Source: Dorea sp. 5-2 (GTDB lineage Bacteria; Bacillota; Clostridia; Lachnospirales; Lachnospiraceae). From it: 44,260 nt of DNA. The DNA is taken from contig NZ_KE159715.1 of assembly GCF_000403455.2 (NCBI RefSeq), positions 96,170 to 140,429 of the forward strand, written 5' to 3'. The notes beneath the pieces were generated by a model. It was not told the DNA's origin. It searched no databases and saw nothing but the letters and a program-made list of their open reading frames with translations. The stretch's first letter is position 1. Each line of letters begins with the position of its first letter. The translations under genes were made by a program, and so were the position numbers. Positions 16,599-25,575 of this stretch are shown piece by piece.

Positions 16599-16627
16599 AT
16601 TATATAAGTGAAAATATTTTTTGTCAA
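16599..16627 (-). promoter_or_regulatory. Perfect consensus sigma-A promoter, reverse strand
   Basis: On the reverse strand, TTGACA (16627-16622), a 17-bp spacer and TATAAT (16604-16599). Both hexamers are exact and the spacing is optimal. It points leftward, against the BREX genes, into the repeat pair, and lies 35 bases ahead of the AlbA-type gene on the other strand. Confidence 0.85.
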
Positions 16628-16661
16628 CGACCAGATTTTGGATAAAGAAGGGAGGAGGATC

Positions 16662-18149
16662 ATGACCATAGAAGAAATTCTTGCAGGGGAATCGAAGAAT
16701 GTAGAGTTCAAAGAAACCCTGCCGGAGAAAAGTATCAAATATATGAAGTCTGTAGTTGCCTTTGCCAATGGAACCGGAGGTAAAATCATTTTCGGAATTG
16801 CCGATAAGACCAGAGAAGTGATTGGCTTTGACAAGGAAGATGTATTCAAGAAAATGGATGCCATTGCCAATGCTGTGTCGGATAGTTGTGAACCGGCAAT
16901 TATTCCAGATATTACATTACGGACAGTTGACGGTAAGACTGTTATTGTAGCGGAAATTTCCGAGGGCAGACAACGACCGTATTATATCAAGGCTCTTGGT
17001 AGAGAAGGCGGGATATATGTCCGTGTTGCCGGAACTACCCGTCTTGCTGACGAATACATGATCAAAGAGCTGATGTTTGAAGGAAGCAACCGCTATTTCG
17101 ATCAAGCTTTGTGTACTGGATTAGCGATTACAGATGAAGATATTAATGCTCTTTGCAAAGCCATGAAGGAACAGGCAGTGAAAAACGCTCATAATGAGGA
17201 ACAGAAAGCATCTATCAAAGATGTTGGCAGACAGCAGTTGCGTTCTTGGGGGGTTTTGATTGAGCGTGACGGAAAAGATTATCCGTCCAATGCCTTTGCC
17301 ATTTTGACTGGCAACGGAGGACTTCATGTCACAACACAATGTGGTGTGTTCAAAGGTACAACAAAAGCGGTATTTGTTGACCGTAGAGAATATCCCGGCC
17401 CGCTTTGGGAGCAAATAGATGAAGCATTTCAGTTTGTCTTGCGAAACATTCATTTGGGGGCTGCGTTTGTGGGAATTTACCGGCAGGATATTTATGAAAT
17501 TCCACCGGATGCTATTCGTGAGTTGATTATCAATGCCATGATACATCGCAGCTATCTGGATCATGGTACGATACAGGTTGCGGTATATGACAACCGACTG
17601 GAAATCACTTCCCCTGGAAAGCTGCCAATGGGACAGACGATGGAGCGTATGAAAGAAGGGTATTCCAAAATCAGAAATGAAGCTCTTGCTCATGCATTTG
17701 CTTATATGAACTTGATCGAGCATTGGGGAAGCGGCATTCCAAGAATTATTGATAAAGTAAAAGCTGCCGGACTGCGGGAGCCGGAGTTCATTGGCGGTGA
17801 GGTTGATTTGCGTATCAATATTTATCGAGGTCAGAATAACGACAATAATATCAAAAATGGCGTTAATGTAGATGCTAACAGCATTGATGGCGTTGGAATT
17901 GGCGCTAATGGCATTAAAAATGACGTTGATGAAGTGGCGCATATAGACAAAGTTTTTCCAGATCATATTCAAAAACTGCTGAAGATCATTGCCGAAAATC
18001 CGACAGAAACGCAGGCACAGTATGCAGAGAAGCTTGGAATATCAAAAAGAACAATTTCTAGAATTTTTGCGGAGTTAAAAGAACAAGGCATACTCGAACA
18101 GCAAGGAAACAGAAGAAAAGCAAAATGGCTTATTATAAAGAAAAGATAG
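16662..18149 (+). CDS. AlbA_2/Schlafen-type ATP-binding protein with C-terminal winged helix
   Basis: The 495-residue protein has an N-terminal AlbA_2 (Schlafen-like, PF04326) domain (ESKNVEFKETLP, SVVAFANGTGGKIIFGI, GGIYVRVAGTTRLAD), a central HATPase_c_4-like region (IPPDAIRELIINAMIHRSYL, NLIEHWGSGIPRIIDKVKAA) and a C-terminal winged helix (TQAQYAEKLGISKRTISRIF). A low-complexity linker at about 395-425 is made of repeated G-V/I/A-N/D units. Proteins of this layout are usually called transcriptional regulators or accessory ATPases and often accompany BREX and restriction loci. The role here is unknown. ATG 16662 follows GGAGGAGGATC; the longer frame from 16608 overlaps the reverse promoter and lacks a ribosome site. 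It ends 10 bases before pglZ and is surely co-transcribed with it. Confidence 0.85.
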   Translation: MTIEEILAGESKNVEFKETLPEKSIKYMKSVVAFANGTGGKIIFGIADKTREVIGFDKEDVFKKMDAIANAVSDSCEPAIIPDITLRTVDGKTVIVAEISEGRQRPYYIKALGREGGIYVRVAGTTRLADEYMIKELMFEGSNRYFDQALCTGLAITDEDINALCKAMKEQAVKNAHNEEQKASIKDVGRQQLRSWGVLIERDGKDYPSNAFAILTGNGGLHVTTQCGVFKGTTKAVFVDRREYPGPLWEQIDEAFQFVLRNIHLGAAFVGIYRQDIYEIPPDAIRELIINAMIHRSYLDHGTIQVAVYDNRLEITSPGKLPMGQTMERMKEGYSKIRNEALAHAFAYMNLIEHWGSGIPRIIDKVKAAGLREPEFIGGEVDLRINIYRGQNNDNNIKNGVNVDANSIDGVGIGANGIKNDVDEVAHIDKVFPDHIQKLLKIIAENPTETQAQYAEKLGISKRTISRIFAELKEQGILEQQGNRRKAKWLIIKKR

Positions 18150-18159
18150 GAGGCGCGGC

Positions 18160-20802
18160 ATGGATACCGACAAAGTAATACAAGACTTGAACCGGCGGTT
18201 TGCTGCCCCTTTGCCGGAATTTTATCAGCGTCGTATCATCTTCTGGTACGATGAAGATAAAGAATTTGAGGACAAGTTGGACGAGGTGGTTCTTGAAAAT
18301 GCAAAGGTGGTTTCACTGACTGGAAACAACGCATTTTCTGTGAAGAAGCTGCTTTCAGTAGACGATTTGACCACAAACTATCTTGTTTACAGTCCGCTGG
18401 CGTACAACCGCCCGGATGATAACTGGCTTTTAGATATAGAGCTTTACAGCGAGGAGTTCCGGGCAGATTTGATTTCTATTTGGATGGATGAGATGGGACT
18501 TGCATCGAATCCGGCCATGAGAAAGCAGGTGAAACATTATCGTGCCTATTTCAACGCGAAAGACCGTCGTTTGAAAATCAGTACCCAGAATAAAGTTCCG
18601 GCAACTCCGGCACAGCTGCATATGGCTGTTATGGCGGCAATCTGTGGATTGAAGGACGCACAGCCCAACCAGATTTTACGCAGTGTGTTCCGTGCAGGAC
18701 TTGATTTGAATCACAATGCAGTTTATCAGGATTTTGTAAAGTATCATGCAGACGGTACATTCTGGGCGATGGTTCGCCAGGGATGCGGATTTTCTGAAGA
18801 AGAACCTGATCTTGGACGGCTGGCAATTCATTTACTGCTGACCGCTGTGACTCGTACTATGCGGCAGGAATATCTTGCCGGGCTGGACGGATTTATTTCC
18901 ATGCCGCACCAGGCGTATTGCTACGATTTCATTTCGGAATGGCTTCATAGTAATGATATTGGGCAGCTTTATGATGTGGCAAGATATGTGGAAGATGAAG
19001 CACGTCTGCATCAGCGGTTTAAAAAACTGACGGTAGACGATCTGGTTGGGACAGAGTGCTTCCCGTGCATCAACGAAGTGATTTTGACAAAGCTGATGAC
19101 CGAAATCAGCGACCATATCATTGATGCGGATACCATTACGGGGGCGGTGGAGAAACGTAGAACCTGCGCATGGTATGAGCCATTTGAGAATTTTTATGAC
19201 GGTATTTTGCAGGTTGCAAATATGCAGAGCTTCTTCAAGGAACACTCTGCCGGATTCCATACCGCAGAAGCAAAGGGCATCTGGAAGGAATACACCGAAA
19301 GCTATTATCAGATGGACACGTACTACCGTTTGTTCCACTTGAGTTTCCAAAAGAGCCTGGAGACTTCCAATATTCTGCTGGACGATCTGTTCAAGCTCGT
19401 TGTTGATAAAGTGGAAGGACTTTATACGCACTGGTTCTTAGGTGAACTGGGTAACAACTGGTCGGATGTGTGTGCAGACGAACTGGCAGCCTATGGCAAG
19501 GTTCTGGAAGTACCGCAACAGGAAGAATTTTATTGTTCTCGCATCAAAACTTCAGATACCAGGGTATTTGTGATTATTTCGGACGCTATGCGTTATGAAG
19601 TGGCGGCAGCGATGGCAGATCAGCTTCGCAGAGAAACACAGAGTAAGGTTTCTCTTGGCAGTATGCAGAGTATCTTCCCTTCTATCACAAAGTTTGGTAT
19701 GGCAGCATTGCTTCCACATAAGGAACTGACAGTAGAACTTCGGAACGATATTTTGACTGTGCTGGCAGACGGGCAGTCTACGGCAAGCGGCTATCGTGAT
19801 AAGGTTCTGAAATCAGAAGATCCGGCGAGTGCAGCATTGAAATATAATGACATGATCGCCATGAAGCGGGCCAAACGAAGTGCATTGGTGAAAGGAATGG
19901 ATGTGGTTTACATCTATCATGATACCATTGATGAAGCAAGCCACACTTCTGATACCGCTGTTTTTGCTGCCTGTGATAAAGCTATTTCAGAGCTGAAAAA
20001 CCTTGTGCGTATTATTGTAAATGAATTTGGCGGTACGAATATTTTGATTACAGCTGACCATGGATTCCTTTATACATACAGTCCGTTGACTGAGGATGAC
20101 AAAGTAGGAAAAAATGAGTTTTACGATGTGGACAGGGAAAACATCAATGATCTGAAAAAAGAAAGTGCGAAACGCTGTGTGGAGTATGGCAGACGATATG
20201 CAATCATGCAAAAAGGCGTACAGCCAAACTACTTATTGCCTGTGAAGTTCCTGGACGGGAAGTCTGACTTTGGCGGTTTTGCACCAAGAGAAAGCATTCG
20301 TATTAAGATGAATGGCGGCGGCATGAACTTTGTGCATGGCGGTATCAGCTTGCAGGAAATGGTGGTTCCGGTCATCGAGTATCACCATCTCCGCAACGAT
20401 TCTATGGAGTATAAACGTAATAAGCAGAAATATGATACGAAACCGGTAACGGTTAATCTGTTGTCAGCAAACCGTAAAATCAGTAATATGATTTTTTCTC
20501 TGAATTTCTATCAGAAGGATGCTGTTGGCGCCAACCGTGAAGCAGCTGCCTATCAGGTTTACTTTACAGATGAAAATGGCAGGCAGATTAGTGATGTTCA
20601 GAAGATTATTGCAGATAAGACAAGCGATAATGGTGCAGAGCGTACTTTCCGTTGCCAGTTTAATCTGAAATCTCTGAAATACAGCAATACTGCTGCTTAT
20701 TATCTGGTTATTGCAGACGAACAGGGATTGCAGATGCCGCAGCGTGAGCCATTCCAGATTGACATCGCTTTTGCGGTGGATGAGTTTGATTTCTTTAGCT
20801 GA
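18160..20802 (+). CDS. pglZ: BREX-1 alkaline-phosphatase-superfamily protein PglZ
   Basis: The 880-residue protein is the BREX-1 form of PglZ. The N-terminal half starts DLNRRFAAPLPEFYQRRIIF and is helical. The PglZ core lies at about residues 470-700, with the metal-binding aspartate in VFVIISDAMRYEVA (Asp475) and ITADHGFLYT (Asp633, His634), as in the alkaline phosphatase fold. The C-terminus (PFQIDIAFAVDEFDFF) is the family's natural end. PglZ is essential for BREX and has been linked to metal-dependent nuclease activity and to complex assembly. The ribosome site is ATAGGAGGCGCGGC. The frame is intact. The broken brxL reading frame starts inside its last codons. Confidence 0.95.
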   Translation: MDTDKVIQDLNRRFAAPLPEFYQRRIIFWYDEDKEFEDKLDEVVLENAKVVSLTGNNAFSVKKLLSVDDLTTNYLVYSPLAYNRPDDNWLLDIELYSEEFRADLISIWMDEMGLASNPAMRKQVKHYRAYFNAKDRRLKISTQNKVPATPAQLHMAVMAAICGLKDAQPNQILRSVFRAGLDLNHNAVYQDFVKYHADGTFWAMVRQGCGFSEEEPDLGRLAIHLLLTAVTRTMRQEYLAGLDGFISMPHQAYCYDFISEWLHSNDIGQLYDVARYVEDEARLHQRFKKLTVDDLVGTECFPCINEVILTKLMTEISDHIIDADTITGAVEKRRTCAWYEPFENFYDGILQVANMQSFFKEHSAGFHTAEAKGIWKEYTESYYQMDTYYRLFHLSFQKSLETSNILLDDLFKLVVDKVEGLYTHWFLGELGNNWSDVCADELAAYGKVLEVPQQEEFYCSRIKTSDTRVFVIISDAMRYEVAAAMADQLRRETQSKVSLGSMQSIFPSITKFGMAALLPHKELTVELRNDILTVLADGQSTASGYRDKVLKSEDPASAALKYNDMIAMKRAKRSALVKGMDVVYIYHDTIDEASHTSDTAVFAACDKAISELKNLVRIIVNEFGGTNILITADHGFLYTYSPLTEDDKVGKNEFYDVDRENINDLKKESAKRCVEYGRRYAIMQKGVQPNYLLPVKFLDGKSDFGGFAPRESIRIKMNGGGMNFVHGGISLQEMVVPVIEYHHLRNDSMEYKRNKQKYDTKPVTVNLLSANRKISNMIFSLNFYQKDAVGANREAAAYQVYFTDENGRQISDVQKIIADKTSDNGAERTFRCQFNLKSLKYSNTAAYYLVIADEQGLQMPQREPFQIDIAFAVDEFDFFS

Positions 20803-22520
20803 CGGTAAGATTGTTCGGAAAGACCTGACAAAGAAAATCAAGGAAGGGGCTAATGTCCCGGTCTATGTGCTTGAGTTTCTGTTAGGTCAGTATTGTAGTT
20901 CGGATGATGAATCGATCATCGAGAAAGGCGTACAGAATGTAAAGCATATTCTTGCGGATAACTTTGTACGCCCGGACGAATCGCAGAAAATCCTCTCTCA
21001 GCTGCGTAAAAAAGGCAGCCACACAATCATTGATATGGTGACTGTGTATTGTTCAGCTGGACTATGAAGTAGAAGGCGATAACAATTTTGGCATTGAGGA
21101 TATCGACGGAAATCCGCTTCGTTCCAAACAGAAAAAGCAGAAAGATATTTCTCCGATCAGTATCCGAAAGCTGACACCGATCCAGATGCCGCACGTTGAT
21201 ATTGATGAATTGAAGCAGGGACGAAAGGCATTTAACAAAGATGAATGGCTTGATATACTTCTACGTTCTATTGGTATGGAACCGGATGAATTTACATATC
21301 GTGAGAAATGGCTGCTTTTGACCCGTATGATTCCGTTGGTTGAGAATAATTTTAACCTTTGTGAGCTGGGGCCGAGAAGCACTGGTAAGTCCCACCTCTA
21401 CAAAGAAATTTCTCCAAACAGTATTTTGATTTCCGGTGGGCAGACGACGGTGGCAAACCTGTTTTATAATATGGGACGCAAGACCGTTGGACTTGTCGGA
21501 TTATGGGACTGTGTGGCTTTTGATGAAGTTGCCGGCATCCGGTTCAAGGATAAAGACGGAATCCAGATTATGAAAGACTACATGGCATCTGGTTCTTTTG
21601 CCCGTGGCAAAGAAGAAAAAGTTGCGGCTGCTTCCATGGTCTTTGTAGGTAATATCAATCAGAGCGTGGATGTACTTCTGAAAACCTCTAGCCTGTTTGA
21701 CCCATTCCCGCCGGAAATGGGAACCGATACGGCGTTCCTTGACCGTCTTGGCAAGAACTTAAATCAGCGTGATACGATTGCAGTCCGCCGTATGGTGGAT
21801 GGCTATTTGAAGCTGATGTATCCGAATGGTGAGTTTACCAAAGAAGAACTGGAAGAAATTATTCAGATTGCTCTGGAAATGCGTCGCCGTGTCAAGGAAC
21901 AGCTGAAAAAGCTGGGAGGCATGGAGTTTTATGATGTGAATTTCTCTTATATCGACATGGATGATATGTCAGAACATTATGTTTCTGTACCGGAACAGGG
22001 CGGCGGCAAGCTGATACCGGATGGAATGTGCAATCCGGGACAGGTTTATACGGTATCCAGAGGAAAAAGCGGTATGCTTGGCGTATTCCGTCTGGAAAGC
22101 CAGATGCTTCCGGGCAATGGGAAGATTGAGCGTACCGGATTGGGCAGTGATTCCAAATGCAAGGAAGCTGTGAATACGGCATTTAACTATCTGAAAGCCA
22201 ATGGCAACAGGATTAGCGGCTCTATCAGCACTTCGACCAAGGACTATATCATCAATTATCAGGACTTGCAGGGTATCGGGATGACAGACAAGCTGGCACT
22301 TCCTACACTGATTGCTCTTTGCTCGATTGCACTGGGAAAACCGGTGGTCAGCAATCTGGCAGTGCTGGGCGATATTACGATCAGCGGCACGATGATAAAG
22401 GTGGATGAACTTGCCAATACGCTTCAGGTGTGCCTGGATAGCGGTGCGAAGAAAGTTTTGATTCCAAGTACCTCTTTTGTGGATTTCGCAAGTGTTCCGG
22501 CTGATCTGATGAGTGCATAA
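20780..22520 (+). pseudogene. brxL: BREX Lon-like AAA protein BrxL, disrupted by several deletions
   Basis: Conserved BrxL blocks are present in order: GKIVRKDLTKKIKEGANVPV; CIVQLDYEVEGDNNFG; the Walker A region ELGPRSTGKSHLYKEISPNS; VAFDEVAGIRFKDKDGIQIM; and the Lon-like domain with VSRGKSGMLGVFRLE and SGSISTSTKDYIINYQDLQG. From recalled family sequence, several pieces are missing. The first dozen residues are absent. After DMVTV (21046) about 45 residues are gone and the frame shifts by one at a GTGT microhomology, so the first frame stops at 21067. At DTAFLDR|LGKNLNQRD about 50 residues of the AAA lid are missing in frame. The last 20-25 residues are replaced by a stop. A restart at 21186 would give a 444-residue Walker-containing fragment. 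BrxL normally forms a DNA-acting hexameric ring; this copy should not. Confidence 0.82.
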
Positions 22521-22538
22521 ATAAAAATGCAGAATAAG

Positions 22539-22573
22539 CCAGGCAGTTTTCCGATTGCCTGGTTCATTTTTTT
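22539..22573 (+). terminator. Intrinsic terminator at the end of the BREX operon
   Basis: CCAGGCA (22539-22545) pairs with TGCCTGG (22556-22562) and is followed by TTCATTTTTTT. It lies 18 bases after the last brxL codon and ends the long rightward transcript. The converging transporter gene ends 25 bases further on. Confidence 0.85.
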
Positions 22574-22597
22574 ACCATCTTTTCTTTGGGATCTATT

Positions 22598-23011
22598 CTA
22601 TAAAACCATGAGCAATGTGCCCGCGCCGATCAGGACACAGCCTGCAATGGATTTCGGCGTGAACTTCTCATGCAGGAAGATGAATGCAAGCACAAGCGTA
22701 ATGACGACGCTTAATTTATCAACCGGCACAACTTTTGACGTTTCGCCCATTTGAAGAGCCTTATAATAGCACAGCCAGGAGGCTCCCGTAGCCAGACCGG
22801 ATAAGATCAGGAACAGCTAGCTTTTTTTCCCGATGCTGGAGATCCCGGCCTGGGCGTTTGTCAGAAATACCATCCCCCAGGCCATGAAGACGACCACCAT
22901 TGTCCGGATCGCTGTCGCCAGATTGGAGTTTACGTCCGCGATCCCTATTTTTGCCAGTATGGATGTGAGCGCCGCAAAAATAGCTGACAGCAGGGCAAAT
23001 ATAAACCACAT
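22598..23011 (-). pseudogene. EamA/DMT-family transporter with an internal TAG
   Basis: The reverse frame from ATG 23011 reads MWFIFALLSAIFAALTSILA and on to GISSIGKKS, then an in-frame TAG at about 22819, then continues LFLILSGLATGASWLCYYKA, LQMGETSKVVPVDKLSVVIT and VLAFIFLHEKFTPKSIAGCV to a normal stop. The whole 137-codon span is a single-repeat EamA drug/metabolite transporter with five membrane segments; only one codon, probably Trp, is changed. The ribosome site AGGAGGTG sits eight bases before the start and directly touches the end of a MITE, so the native promoter is displaced. Loss of function is likely unless amber readthrough occurs. Confidence 0.8.
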
Positions 23012-23023
23012 GAAAATCACCTC

Positions 23024-23190
23024 CTAGTACAACGAAAATTAAGTTTTGGATAGTTTGACGCAGAATATTTTTCTGAGAGTGCTGCTTCACAAACGCAGGC
23101 GTAGCGGTGGCTTCGTCGAGGCTTGGGGAGTAGTGCTATCAGGAAAATAGGCAAGTCAAACTGCCAATTACTTAATATTCGTTGTACTAG
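23024..23190. mobile_element. MITE-like element with about 36-bp terminal inverted repeats
   Basis: The left end (CTAGTACAACGAA, then AATTAAGT, TGG, AGTTTGAC; 23024-23059) is mirrored at the right end (GTCAAACT, CCA, ACTTAAT, TTCGTTGTACTAG; about 23155-23190). The first 13 bases are perfect and the inner part has a few mismatches. The 167-bp unit has no ORF. The design, long terminal inverted repeats around a short non-coding core, is that of a miniature element moved by a transposase encoded elsewhere. It abuts the ribosome site of the EamA gene. Confidence 0.78.
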
Positions 23191-23359
23191 TACGTCGAAT
23201 AATCAATAACTGCCATTTTACTTGTCTATGCTTCCGATAGCACAGGACAAAAAGAAATAATATCACAAATGTCCGGCGGAAAGTAAAGGATATGTTGCTG
23301 ATGCAAAAGTAGAAGTATCATCTGCCAATGCATCAGCGTCCCTAAAAAATAAGTAAGGA

Positions 23360-24094
23360 TCAGCCCATTATTTTTTTCAGCCCCTTTTTCATGCGTTTAG
23401 AAATAGGTACAGTTTCGCCTGTGTTCATATATATGGTTTGTTCCGGATAATCAATTTCTGCAATATTATTTTTATTGATGATAAAAGAACGGTGGCACCG
23501 ATAAAAATGATGATCAAGCTGCTGTTCCAGGTCTTTTAATTGTCCAGTAAATTCAATCGTCCGTCTGCTGGTGTGGAGTATGATCTTATGAATATTGTAT
23601 GAAGTCTCAAAATAAACAATATCATCATAGTCTATACTGATCTGCTGGCCGCTTTGATTTATGACAAATGTTTTATGGATATTATTATTAATAGAAGTAT
23701 ACTTGTCATTTACATTTAATAAACATTCGTGTATTTTTGATTTGATGCGGCTGGCATTATCCTTCAGGATAAAGTCTAGGGCTTCTACTTTATACTCAAA
23801 GGTAAGAAATCCCATTTCAGAGTGTGAAGTGATAAATATGATAAAGCATCGGGGTTGTAATTTTCTTATTCGCTGTGCCAATGCAAGTCCGTTAATATCG
23901 GATTTTAAGTCAATATCCAGGAAAAAAAGACCTACATTTTGTGACAGAGCAGCGGCTTGTAAGATCTCATGTGGATCAGAAGAAGATAAGTTGATTTCCA
24001 TATCTATATTTTCAATGGAAACCAGATCTTTGATGTATTGGGTAAATAAGCTTAATTCCTTTTGGTTATCTTCGCAAATATAGATGTCAATCAT
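23360..24094 (-). CDS. LytTR-family response regulator (AgrA/ComE type)
   Basis: The 244-residue protein has an N-terminal receiver domain (MIDIYICEDNQKELSLF, phospho-acceptor in GLFFLDIDLKSDINGL, then IIFITSHSEMGFLTF and EALDFILKD). A C-terminal LytTR DNA-binding domain follows (about residues 145-240; DIVYFETSYNIHKIILH, RCHRSFIINKNNIAEID). LytTR proteins bind pairs of short direct repeats in promoters and often answer peptide signals. The gene overlaps the kinase gene by 8 bases at ATG 24094, so the pair is translated together. No AgrB or AgrD gene lies beside it, so its signal and targets are unknown. Confidence 0.93.
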   Translation of the reverse strand: MIDIYICEDNQKELSLFTQYIKDLVSIENIDMEINLSSSDPHEILQAAALSQNVGLFFLDIDLKSDINGLALAQRIRKLQPRCFIIFITSHSEMGFLTFEYKVEALDFILKDNASRIKSKIHECLLNVNDKYTSINNNIHKTFVINQSGQQISIDYDDIVYFETSYNIHKIILHTSRRTIEFTGQLKDLEQQLDHHFYRCHRSFIINKNNIAEIDYPEQTIYMNTGETVPISKRMKKGLKKIMG

Positions 24095-25409
24095 TTCGTA
24101 TATCCTTTCTGTCAGGCGTCGTTATTTTTAACCGTTGTGTAAATCTGTCCTCTGACATTTCCGTATCTAAAAATGTGTTGTCATAAGCAGCAAGAATCTT
24201 ATGCGCGCTGTAAAGACCGAAGCCTCTGTTGGCTCCTTTGGTTGATATATTCATTTTTCTTAAAGAAGAGTATGGAATGTGTTTATCAATAAATGTATTT
24301 GATATGATAAAAGCCGTCGCCGTAGTTTCTTTTATGACGGCAAGCTGAAGTAACGGCATTTCCGTTTCAAGGCTGCCTTCTATTGCATTATCCAGGAATA
24401 CACCGAGTATCCTGGAAAGGTCGATAATATCCATATGGATATCAGAAATATCTTCACTGACTTCTAATTCGATTTTTATCCCAAGTTCATGCGCATAATT
24501 TAATTTTGAAGACAGAAGCCCTTTTAGCGTGGGATTTTTAATATGGATGAAGCTATTGAATTTACCTGTGCCTTCCGAAAGCTTTTGGTTTCTGGGAATG
24601 ATCTCCTGATAAAAATACTCCTTCAGGCCGGGCATATCTTCGGCGTCTATATATCCGCTCATGGATAACATGACATTGAAATAATCATGCTTGAAAGAGC
24701 GGAGAGAGGAGTACATTTGTTCAATCTGTGTGGTGTACAGCTGTAATTTCTGATAGGAATCCTCACGCAGTTCCATTTGCGCTTTATCCATATAAGCTTG
24801 TATCATATTTACGATCAAATAGGTGCTGAAAATAAAATAACAGCTGAATAAAATGCAGTTAAAGGCAAGGATTTTTGTTGTATATCCGATATATTCTCCA
24901 ATGACGATATTGAAGAGAAAAATCATCAGACAGGAAAATAAATTCGTAAGGATCATTATCATCAGCTTTGGCGGAAAATTCAGTTTTACCTTTTTCAAAA
25001 ATCTTTTGAGCGCATATGCGATGGGCGGGCATAGTACGTTTTGAAGGATGAGGAATACCGTAAGGTATATAAGCTGATTCTGCTTGATCCAGTCAATAGA
25101 TATACCTAATGCTTGCATAAGTACCGACAAAAGGTTATCTAAAACGACACAAAACAGGTAGGATCCAACGACGGTACATATACTTAACAGCCGTTCGGAG
25201 TGGATCAGTGATATATAGGTGCAGACGGTAAAAAGCAATAATATGGCGCCAATGTTCCCTGACAGGTATCTGATCAGCAATATATTAAGGAAGATTAAAA
25301 GAAACAGTATTGCTTTTTGGAAGTGTCTAAGTTTAAAGGGAAGAAAATAAAGGATTGGCACTATATAGAGAAGCATACTTACCAGGTTGGATAAAATCTC
25401 TATAACCAT
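24087..25409 (-). CDS. AgrC-like sensor histidine kinase (GHKL type)
   Basis: The 440-residue protein has six or seven membrane segments in its first 200 residues. A dimerisation helix follows with the phospho-histidine in SLRSFKHDYFNVMLSMSGYI, and then a GHKL ATPase domain: N-box ILGVFLDNAIEGS and G-box TKGANRGFGLYSAHKIL. This is the AgrC/ComD-like class that senses peptides through its membrane part. I chose ATG 25409, eight bases after AAAGGTGG, over GTG 25421. It lies upstream of and overlaps the LytTR regulator gene. A reverse-strand promoter is visible at 25470-25442. Without agrBD nearby, it may listen to a peptide made elsewhere or by neighbours. Confidence 0.92.
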   Translation of the reverse strand: MVIEILSNLVSMLLYIVPILYFLPFKLRHFQKAILFLLIFLNILLIRYLSGNIGAILLLFTVCTYISLIHSERLLSICTVVGSYLFCVVLDNLLSVLMQALGISIDWIKQNQLIYLTVFLILQNVLCPPIAYALKRFLKKVKLNFPPKLMIMILTNLFSCLMIFLFNIVIGEYIGYTTKILAFNCILFSCYFIFSTYLIVNMIQAYMDKAQMELREDSYQKLQLYTTQIEQMYSSLRSFKHDYFNVMLSMSGYIDAEDMPGLKEYFYQEIIPRNQKLSEGTGKFNSFIHIKNPTLKGLLSSKLNYAHELGIKIELEVSEDISDIHMDIIDLSRILGVFLDNAIEGSLETEMPLLQLAVIKETTATAFIISNTFIDKHIPYSSLRKMNISTKGANRGFGLYSAHKILAAYDNTFLDTEMSEDRFTQRLKITTPDRKDIRND

Positions 25410-25441
25410 CGATCGGACCACCTTTCTGTTTATTCCTCAAT

Positions 25442-25470
25442 ATTATACAAGATAAAAATGTCAAATTCAA
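25442..25470 (-). promoter_or_regulatory. Probable promoter of the kinase/regulator operon
   Basis: On the reverse strand, TTGAAT (25470-25465), a 17-bp spacer and an exact TATAAT (25447-25442), about 33 bases ahead of the kinase start. Confidence 0.6.
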
Positions 25471-25472
25471 CA

Positions 25473-25526
25473 TTTATTCCCGCGAGCAACGAGCCAAGCG
25501 GGCATGCCTGCATGCACATTTGGCGA
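25473..25526 (+). repeat. Dispersed REP-like sequence, copy A
   Basis: Begins TTTATTCCCGCGAGCAACG and continues AGCCAAGCGGGCATGCCTGC, with self-complementary parts (GCCAA ... TTGGC, ATGC ... GCAT). Its first 23 bases recur with one difference on the reverse strand at 40192-40214, and a diverged full copy lies at 37548-37596. Confidence 0.6.
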
Positions 25527-25536
25527 CTGTCGCTAG

Positions 25537-25575
25537 GGTCAAAGACTCCGCTTGCTCTGCAGCGGGGTCTTTGAC
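25537..25575. terminator. Strong hairpin between the divergent kinase and VanZ genes
   Basis: GGTCAAAGAC with CCGCT (25537-25552) pairs with AGCGG and GTCTTTGAC (25561-25574) with small internal mismatches. It lies upstream of both neighbouring genes, so it is not their terminator. It may end a lost transcript or be part of a repeat element. Confidence 0.45.
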
